Below are positions 51,401 to 61,400 of a DNA stretch of 64,000 nucleotides, in pieces. Each line of letters opens with the position of its first letter. Position 1 is the stretch's first letter. The notes under the pieces are model-generated. The model saw only the letters and a program-made list of their open reading frames with translations. It was not told where the DNA came from and made no database searches. This DNA is from Bugula neritina (lineage: Eukaryota > Bryozoa > Gymnolaemata > Cheilostomatida > Bugulidae), in the NCBI GenBank assembly GCA_964035545.1, contig OZ037767.1, forward strand, positions 11,017,081-11,081,080, in the 5' to 3' direction. The translations under genes and the position numbers were made by a program.

Positions 51401-52239
51401 GTGTGGCATCAATATCTAAAATGATAAAGACCATCGCTTTCCTCTGAGTTTTGAAACATATTCATCGAATACTATTATTGATATCAAATTTCATGTAGGA
51501 ATGGCCCAGGATCTTTCGGGTAAATGATACGAGTTTTTGCTTTAGATTTAGCTAGCACTATTGCAATGGCAGCAAATATGGAGCGAATACATTTTAATAT
51601 TAGCCAAAGTCAGCCTAAAGTTTAGATTGTACAGAGAAAATACTTTTATAAATATCTAATATCAATATCAAACAACAATAAACTGCATGTTAAAAATAAG
51701 AAAAAATACAGTTTTGATATAAAAAAAATGAAAAATTACCTCAAACTGACGTGAAAAGGTATGTTCAGTTCTTTTATGGGAACAGATTGAGCGGAACAAG
51801 TATGTATACTAGAGTAATCTTGAAATAGTAGATGAAACACTCCACCCCACCTGTTACATGACAAGATATTAGTAATGCTGACACTATAAATATCACACCA
51901 CTAGTAATACAGCACTAGTATTTTAACAATTATTATTGTTGAAAAATGCAATATATCTAAAACAAAACACTCAATAGGTGTATCTAAAAAGAATGTATAT
52001 TTCAAAATTCAACTAATTTATATAACTTGTTTAATTGTTTAATAAATTAATTAAATTCACATTTACTTGTTAATAATCAACTAAAGTAAAATAAAGTAAA
52101 ATAAAGTAAAATAACTTTTGTGGGGATAAGAGACTATGTATTTTTAGTACCTGTGTGAAAGAAGAGCCAATATGCATATTAGAACAAAAGTTAGAGGAAT
52201 TATTAAACTGAAGTCTAAGAGTTGGCCAAAGTATTCCAT
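48488..52239 (-). CDS. CGRRF1: CGRRF1-like membrane-anchored RING E3 ligase (6 exons seen)
   Basis: Exons in transcript order: 52151-52239, 51740-51850, 50956-51150, 50342-50450, 49898-50002, 48488 to about 48697. The first five are phased GT-AG exons (203 codons). Exon 1 encodes a start Met and a membrane segment (LIIPLTFVLICILALL), as in ER-anchored CGRRF1. Exon 4 has LSEGSVSRSSFPLVLL, close to the GTVPRSRYPLVAL region of CGRRF1. The last exon has a C3HC4 RING: CVVC, LPCRHKCCCIQC, CPVC, then a short tail. The predicted length of about 272 aa is below the roughly 330 of vertebrate CGRRF1, so an exon between 48700 and 49898 may be unseen. The acceptor of the RING exon is uncertain because it falls at or in a tandem array. 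The family call rests on the RING spacing, the N-terminal anchor and the exon 4 motif. Confidence 0.72.
48666..48930. repeat. 30-nt minisatellite at the RING-exon splice acceptor
   Basis: About eight copies of a unit containing GTATATACTCTACAACAGAG. On the minus strand each unit reads GTTGTAG followed by AGTATATACC, the best acceptor candidate for the RING exon. The array directly abuts the coding sequence. Confidence 0.88.
49454..49860 (-). repeat. SINE-like element, copy 2, with tRNA head at 49796-49848
   Basis: Read on the minus strand it starts with TTAGCTGGTTTAGTGGG (A-box-like) and GGGTTCAAGTCC (B-box), then a body containing TTTAGGTGTAGTCG. It ends in the segment shared with 38157-38300. 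A short stretch near 28106 (TTTCTCCACTTCTGTACCTAAATG) also resembles the body. It lies in an intron of the RING gene. Confidence 0.6.
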
Positions 52240-55200
52240 ATCTCCATGTATCCAAATATTAGTTCCAAGTCTAAAATTTTTACAACAAGCAAAGTTCACT
52301 TTGAGCCTAAATGTTTTAATTCATATTATTAAATAAAAAATTCACGCCCTCTGATTGCTTGTAATCTGATACTGAACTTTCTTTGCAGCCCTAAAATGTT
52401 AGTAAAAAGTCGTGAAGGTTGAGGTTTAGTATATATTTTAAAATAAATAGTTAATAAAAATGCTTTGTCGTTAGCTTTGACCTAAGATTCAAATTTAACA
52501 GCTGCCAAAAATTTCAGATGTACACGCAAAAGTTTATCAGACTTCATTGGAGACTATAACATAAACATAAGTTGACAATAGATAATCATAACGACAATGA
52601 AAATCACCAAATAAATGAATAAATATTAGCACTATATCATAAATATAATTAGGATGATAATGCAGGTGTCTAAAAGCGTAAGACAGCAAGTGTAACTGTA
52701 AGAGTAAGTTTTAGCCTTCAGGAGTAAGTAGCACTGCCACTAGGCCTAACTAGCATAATAACAACCAAAAGCATAATCATAATGATAAATGCATTCACTG
52801 AGTAGCACAATTAATATTTCACTATATGTCAGTGCCACTAGTTGAAGTTACCATTGCATCAATTGTGATTGTTATTATAATCATGATTATCATTTAATTA
52901 ATACTCCTACTGAAACTTATTCAATCACAATGAGTCATTATCATTGTGATTCAATCAATCACAGACACAACCACTGATGATGTCTGTGACAGTTATGGTC
53001 TGATTGTCATTTACATTGTGATTGTCATTGTCAATGTGCTTGTTCACTTGAATTTGAAAATTTATATTTATAAACTTTAAGTTTAATCATTAATTTTAAA
53101 TTTAATCATTAAATTTAATGTTTTTAAACTTAAAGTTTAATCACTAACGCTAACACTAATGGCAACACCCATTGATTTTGTTATACCACTTCAAATTTGT
53201 TCAAAATAAGTTAACATTGCCAGCTCGGCCTTCATTGTGACTAACACAATGACTACCACTTTAGCTCACTATACAATATGAATATTATCATGTTACTAGT
53301 AGTAGACGTAGTAAACCATCTCCTGTATGCAGTAAACATAGACATGCTGTTTCCTGTTGCACCAGCGTATCATGATCGTTAGCATAATGTAGGAAAACGG
53401 AGTTATATGCTCTTTTTCTTGTCTATTTCGCTGTTTCCGACCAATGAACCTTCTTATATAGTTATAGTTCAATGACCAGCAACTTGGAACTGCATATAGA
53501 ACCATCAGCGTGATTTATTCATATCCATCACATCTGAGAACCATTCTATAAAACCAAAGTTACACCCCATTGACCTCAACTCGACCTTGAAAACTATCGC
53601 TATGTAACTGACTTCGGATTTGGAATTAAATTAAATCATTCATCGTATTTGTAGTACAGTTGTAGTCGATGTTATACTAGTAACTGTAATACTAATAGTA
53701 ATAGTAATAACTAATATTAATAAGTATTGTATTTATAACTATTGTCAATAATAATAATAGAATGATTAGTTTAATTTTAAAAATAACTTGATCATCATGA
53801 TCATGATCATCATCATGATCATGATGATGATCAGATGATGATGTTGGACTTGAACTTTAACTTGAGACTCATATTGATATTCAATTATATTCATACAGTT
53901 ACGCTATTAAAGTATTATACTGATACTGGTAGTGATATTGAATAACTGATAATGATACTGATACTTATAAGTTATAATGATAATCATACTGTCAACATCT
54001 ACGACTACTGATCTACTTTTAGACATGAATTATTCTTATTGAATAATGAACTTTAAATTTGAAATGGTCAAGTTGAACTAATGAACCTAATTCGGTAATT
54101 CTTAAACACAGTTTGAGTTTAAATTCTATTTTGAATTTTAAAATTTAAAAAATGAAGGTACTAGTATTACCATTACTATTAGTTTATGTTTAATCTTACA
54201 ATTTAAATTGTAACCTCGTGTAGTCATATTCATATTGTTTGTTGTGATTAGTAATTGATATCATTGGAGAACGTTATACATTTATCCTAGTGGTAATACC
54301 TTTCCTTGCCAAATATGAATATCTAGGAATACTAGTTGGCAAGTACAATAACAATACCAACTACTAGCCTACCACTGCTAGCACTGTGAATGTTGTTTTT
54401 TTTAATACTAACTGCAAATAAGTTATTAAGTTCTAGTTGTACTTAGTCTTGTGCTAAGTCATCACATTTACTGTAATTATGAAATTTACATTAACTATAA
54501 CTAGTTGTAAGATTTATTTTTTCAACTTCAAGTTCATAACCTTAATTTACCTATGGGTATTAGTTTAATTAGTATTACATCTACTGTAAGTATAAAATAT
54601 TAATAGCATGATTATATTCATATCTGTATAACTTAATGGCTCATCATTAGGAGTATCTATTATCACAATTAATATAATTAGGCCTAAAGTATCAGAATGA
54701 CTTGGTTATTAAGGTAATGCCTAAATTAAAGTTTAGTGGTCAGTTTTCGATCTGCTATAACTTTCAGTGGTGTATGTAACAAAATATAAAAAAAATAACA
54801 GGAACACGGTAGTTTTAGATTTAATAATATAAGGCTAAGGTAGAACTCTAGATAAATAGAGTTGACAGATTCAATGAATGTCAGTTAGAGTTAGCTGAGT
54901 CTAGAATGGAAAATATTGATATGAATATGGCAATATGCTAACATCTACATACATATTAATAATTAATATTAAAATTATTTATATGTCAATTCTTAGGTGA
55001 TTAATTGGTTTACCCTACAAAGATATGGTTACAACTAACACTGTTATCATCCTTCATAACTATGAGCATCATCAGGACATTGAATATTATTATGTACTTG
55101 GCCTTATAGCTTTTTTCTACTGTTATAGATGTTCTTATTCTGATTGTGCTTCTCATTGTCAATATGAATATCAATGTGAATTAGAATGTGTTGTGCTTTT

Positions 55201-55473
55201 GAGATGCTATTAAAAATGTAAATGCGGGTGTAAGTTTTAAACTAGCTTTGGCTTCAAGTTTTTAGAATTAATTGAAACTGAGAAAGATGTTGCTGTATTT
55301 TACATATGTCAAATTCTCATGATAAAACAAAGACTATTCAATAATATACAGCTCTGCACCTGCCTCAACAATAATTTTAGAGGTGAAATAACAATTCCAC
55401 ATATTAGATTTGAAAAAATATAGGTAGCCCATTATACGTAATGTTGGATTTTCTTTTTTTAATTTACGTAGCC
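52240..55473. other. Head-to-head intergenic region between the RING gene and TTC7
   Basis: About 3.2 kb with both start codons facing outwards, so it should hold both promoters. I see no coding frame with resemblance to a family. It contains TAATAG/TAATAA microsatellite sequence (about 53685-53765), a GATCATCATGATCATG palindromic tract (about 53790-53845), and AT-rich self-complementary stretches near 53060-53140 (TTTAAACTTAAAGTTTAATC). The TTC7 start is in a good context (TAGCCATGG). Confidence 0.55.
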
Positions 55474-58400
55474 ATGGCAAATAAAGGCAAAAACTATAAA
55501 ATCGAAGCAGAAATTGAAAAACACAGAGCTCACCAGAATTGGGATAAAGCTTTAGAAGTTACAAAGAATCAATGGAGCAACAGCAAATCTGCTAATGGTT
55601 TAGGTATATTTTAGAGCAATAATTTATGAAATTAATATTAGCAACTGATATATCTTGTTTATAATTAGTGCTGCGGACACTGAATCTAATGGCTACGTCA
55701 TCAGCAAGTGAGCCATCATTTTAATTTAGTTAAAGACATGTATGTGCAAAATTTATTCTAAAACCACTATGCTTGGTCACACTACCCCGAAGTTGTATAT
55801 AGCTAATAACCAAGACATATGTGAATAATTTAACACTGAATAAATGTAATGTACCAGGGAGTCTAAGCTAAATTATTATTTGAATTATTTCTAACATTGC
55901 ATATAAAAGAAAGTTTTAAAATAAGTTTGCCTAATAACTAAAAAACAGTATTGTTTTCTTTCCAGCTGATTTGAATGGTAAGTAAGCCTCAAACTATAAA
56001 ATGTTAAACTTTGTTTATTCATGCAAAGATTTCCTTGGGTCTCAAAGGTTTTTAATCTTGTGACACATTAACTGGCTAGTAACTCCATCACGTACCTTAT
56101 ACCTTATCCTATTCCAAGTCTAGACTAGTTCTAACATCTCTAATAACCCTAATTGACCAAGTAACACGTATTTGTGCATCCCACAATCACTTTGTTCTCA
56201 GTCTGAGTCATATAACAGTTGACCAATCAGCTCCTTGCTTGGCATGATTCACTATCTCGTGATGAATTCAAAGCATTTTGTATTTTTTTAGTTCACATGT
56301 TAATTTTTTTGTTCACATTGTTCTCCTGTTGTCCTGCAATAATTTGCCAAGCTAATTGTCCGTTTATTACATACTAATAACATACCCAACCACAATTCTA
56401 CCTGTGTACGCTCTGCTATCATTCTTATATTGTTGGGGTTTTTCCTTTCAAGAGGTTGCAAGAGATAAGCTGCACCAAGGTAGGTACTGAGGCTACATGA
56501 GTCATAGTTGTCTATACTTCTAGTATTAGCTGAGTTACTCTACATTGTGTCACTCAGAACATGGGGTGGGGCAGAGGTTATCTCGTTAGAATTTGAGTTC
56601 TATTCTACTGCATGCATTGGCAAAGGTAGTAGAAAATTGTAAGTCTTATTACAAACAGTATTGTAAAGTTTAAAGAACTAAATGTGTCCATAACATTGAC
56701 ATTTTACAATATCTGTTGTATCTGTTGTCAGTTAGCATTGCAAGTTTAGACATCCGATATATTATTGGAGTTGTCTTCCAATGTGTCTTATAAGTTGTGG
56801 TGTAGTGGATCAATATGAGATGAACTGACATGTGGGGAGATTTGCAATAGAATGTTATAAGGGTCCGTGGTGCGGACAACTACACGTATATAAGCTCTAT
56901 TTTGGACACCTCACAGCACTTTTAAATGCTTTCCTTTATTCAGTTTTTGCCAAATGTTGTGGCTATGAAAGAAGATGCATGTATCACTAAATTAGAATGT
57001 TCTTAAAACAGATTGATTTTATGAAACAATATGTTTTTTAATTTGTAAAATGTTGTTTAAACTTGCACTGCTTTTAGTGATATTCGTATGGCATATAAAC
57101 AGAATTATTTTATTATATCTCGTTTGTTGTTACATGTACATTTAAATGTAATGTTGCTGTATTATATGGAATCATGTTACTCTCCATTTATATTTACCTG
57201 CATGTCCGTGCCCAGCTGTTTGTGTTTGTATTGAGTTGGCATGATAATTCATATAGAAAGTTCACTTTAACATGCATTTTCGCAGCCAGAATTTTAAAGA
57301 TTACAACTCGACATATCTGTGTTGATGAATTTAATCGAATTATTTATCATGGAAATGGCCTAAAATAGCAATTCATGTGACATCAGTTTAGTTCTTATGG
57401 CACTTCTAATTGGCTGTGCAGATACTAGCCTACACATTATTGGTTCACGGTTGTGTACGTGTTGTGAACTTGTTAGATGTCGTCTCCAACTTGCTGCACG
57501 GAGAGAAGGAGCTAGAATCTTACCTCCGGGCTAACCCACCCAGCGAAGAGAATGTTGGGAAGGCGAAGGAAAGCCTGGCCAGTGCTGAGAAACACCTGCG
57601 TTACGTGTCTACAAGGTGTCCTAAAGAGAAGGTAGTATAACCTCCTATCTCTGGTATAGATTCCTTTCAGCACTCAACAATGCTTGACCTTCACTGTAAT
57701 TATTTTTACAGATATTCTGCCTTGAATAATGTCTAATTGTAGCTCTAACTTTTTTAATTTTTTTGTGCTATTTTCAAGCTTGATAGACTAGCAACTAGGT
57801 GACATGAGCAATATTATAGGTTGGGGAGGGTAATCTTCTAGGTTAGAGAAGGGCAGGGGCATAGGGGATTATCTGCTACTTGAACTTTTATTGTGAATAA
57901 AACAGGAGACGTTGAAGCGGGAGGCGGTGCTGCTGCTAGTCAAGCTGCTCTTTGCTCAGGCCAGGTACACGGATGCGTTGAATGAGTTTGACAGTATCAG
58001 TGTTGACGCCCTCACTATTCACTCCATCACCAACAGAATGCTCAAGATACTAGCTGAGGGCCTGGCTGTCAAAGGTACTGTTATATACACCGGCACCTAT
58101 GGGACCTGTAGTGATGTGTAGTGTGGCATACTGTGTGATGTGTAGTGTGACATACTGTGTGATGTATAATGTGACATACTGTGTGATGTGTAATGTGACA
58201 TACTGTGTCCGCATATTTCATGTGAATATTTGTTTCAAGATTTGTCTACACAATATATAGAGTACACACGTGTTGTTTCAGCCATGTGCATGGAGAAGCT
58301 GATAGACCAGGGAGTTAGAGAAAGAACCCCGCAGTCAGAGGAGATGATTATCAAATATTATGAGCAAGCAGGAGATATTCTGCTCGTTTACCTTCAAAAC

Positions 58401-61400
58401 AGGTTGAGACAACTTCTAATATTGTTTATCCTAATAACCGTTTATTTTAGTAACCTTTCTCATGTTCTTTATTACAACATATTGATTTAGAATCCCATAC
58501 ATTCCAATCATTGAAAGATATTAGCCTACCCTTTCATGTTTTTTATATATCAGGTTCTTCTCGTGTTCTGTAATTTAGAATTTCCAGCCTCTTTGATGCA
58601 TGTGAACTCTATTACCCTGTATTTAGTAGCATTACACAAGTTGTGTTTATACTTCCTGTTATGACTAAAGCAATTAAGTTCTCATAATATATTACAGTAT
58701 ATAGATAATATATTACAGTATATAGATAATATATTACAGTATATAGATAATATATTACAGTGTATAGATAATATATTATAGCATATAGGTAATATATTAT
58801 AGCATATAGATAATATATTATAGCATATAGGTAATATATTACAGCATATAGATAATATATTATAGCATATAGGTAATATATTACAGTATATAGATAATAT
58901 ATTGCGGCATATAGATAATATATTACAGTGTATAAATGACATATTACACATTGTTATATTACAGAGATGTGGTGGACCTCAACAGCGCCAGCCCTACTTA
59001 CAGCGGGAATGTAGCGGTTGGCCCTGGGAGTCACAATACAGCGAGTGACGACTCCATTGGTTCCATATTAGAAATGGCTGTACAGAAATCTCCCTTAATA
59101 TATATAGAGAAAGGGTAGGCACAGATATTGGTGTACTGGTATAGTTTATCAATTATGTAGCATGTGTTTCTTGCAAAAGTTGTTTGAATCATTTAATTTT
59201 ACCGGACATTGTAAGAAATGTGAGTACATACATAAGGGAATTTGTTTTTATCACTGTACTGGTATGCATTGTTCCAGATATTGGACTTTATAATACTTCC
59301 AATAGTAGCACCAGTAGTAGTACTAGTAGTAGCACTATTGCAGATTGCTAGTAGTAGTGGTAATGGTAGTAGTATTAGTGGTACTAGTAGTTGTAGTAGT
59401 GCTAGAAGTGATAGCAGTAGTAACTACTGTCAGTATGAAGCCATGCTATTGAGTGTATATTACAGAGAGGTGTCATACTATTGAATGTCTATTACAGAGA
59501 GGTGTCAAACTATTGAACGTATATTACAGAGAGGTGTCATACTATTGAATGTATATTACAGAGAGGTGTCATACTATTGAATGTATATTACAGAGAGGTG
59601 TCATACTACTGAATGTATGTTACAGAGAGGTGTCATACTATTCAATGTGTATTACAGAGAGGTGTCATACTACTGAATGTATATTACAGAGAGGTGTCAT
59701 ACTATTCAATGTGTATTACAGAGAGGTGTCATACTATTGAATGTATATTACAGAGAGGTGTCAAAAGGTGTTGGCAGATTTAGAGACTTGCTACGAGCAG
59801 TTGGATCCACAACAAGTAAAAACCTCTACAGACTCGTGAGTATATATCATAGTACATGTGTTATTCTCCATAACGATATACTACACTAGTTCATTGGAAA
59901 CAGATTTACTCGTGATTGTTATTTTGTCTTGACTTTTTACATGCTAACAGCTCAAATATTTTGCGTATTTTCAATCCATACAGCATGGGTTGACAACTCC
60001 AGTTGTTCAAGGCTATGTTGGTGGCTGTTGTATGTTTTAAAAGGTATCTCTGAGTTATGTGATGTTTTGTAGACCTTGGCCCGACAGTTAGCCGAGGTGC
60101 TATTGCGGGGCGTATGCTCAGCTACTTATCCCCCCATCGCACTAAAGACAGATAGAAAGAGAGGATCACTAAAGGCTAGGCAGTACAGTGGGCGGGACAT
60201 GTTTGTTCCGTCCAATGAAGAGGAAGAGGCGCTGTTGCTGCTGCTCATCGCAGAGGCAATGGCCAATAGGGAGGCAGTATTGGAGAGGAGGCCTGAACAC
60301 AAGCAGTCTCGACAGCATTCCTATGACAACGCCACTGCAGTGTACGACCTGCTGGCCATAGCCCTGGTGCGCAGGTCCAACTGTGCAATCTTAGCGGAGG
60401 TAGTCACCTGTAATCCCACATTCTACTTAGTATTACTACTGTGCTGCATATGTCCTTTATACTGCATATGTCCCTTGTACTGCATATGTCCCTTGTACTG
60501 TATATGTCCTCTGTACTGTATATGTTCCCTGTACTGCATATGTCCCTGTACTGTATATGTCCCCTGTACTGCATATGTCCCTTGTACTGCATATGTCCCC
60601 TGTACTGCATATGTCACACAGGGGAAAACACCTGACAACATAAGGGCATCTCATCAGAGCACCTGCACATTGCATCCTCTTCTATGCTGCGCTGGCTTGA
60701 AAGTTTTAAGTTTAAACTTTCAATAATTGCTATTAGTTTTATAATAGACTCCAGAGCTGACTGGAAACATTATCAGCAAGTGATCAGAAAATCCAAAGTT
60801 ATTCAAGACATGTTTGTACAAAATTTATCATAACACAAAATTGTTTGAGCATACAACCCTCAAACAGTGTGTAGATAGCTATGATATATATAAATATTTT
60901 AATACTGCATAGATAAAGTGTGTCAGGGATTCTTTAAAGTTTAAGGGTTTGGTTTTGCGCAGTTGAACCTTTGACTACAGCCATTCCATGAGAGCATACA
61001 TATATATGTATAATATATTGAGTGTGTTTACTGTATATTATTTGGTGCTGATGTTTCCACAGGCCCTGGAGAGAGCCATGAAGTTCTCGTATGAAGAGCC
61101 CCACGTCTGGTACCAGTTTGCTCTGTCACTCATAGAAACTGGCAAGGTCTGTACTACGTACACTTGAACTGAGTATGTTAAGCTGCTTGATTCGTCTAAT
61201 CATTTGCTTGTCAAATTTAGACACATTTTAGATATGAGTGAAGATAATTCACAAATCTGCAATTTTAAGAGTTGCGTTTTGTAAAGTTTATGGTCTATAT
61301 ACCCTATACAGCATACAATATATACTGTATAGACTATAGAGTATATACAATGTAGAGTATATACAATGTAGAGTATGTATATATGCAATATATACCATAT

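Noticed and set aside
58682-58951. Minus-strand frame with repeated ILSICCNIL-like units
   Set aside because: A 21-nt array read in one of its open frames; intronic to TTC7.
60404-60675. Cys-rich open frames on both strands
   Set aside because: They lie on an 18-nt array directly after a TTC7 donor. The TTC7 reading frame leaves the exon at 60399 by a good splice site.
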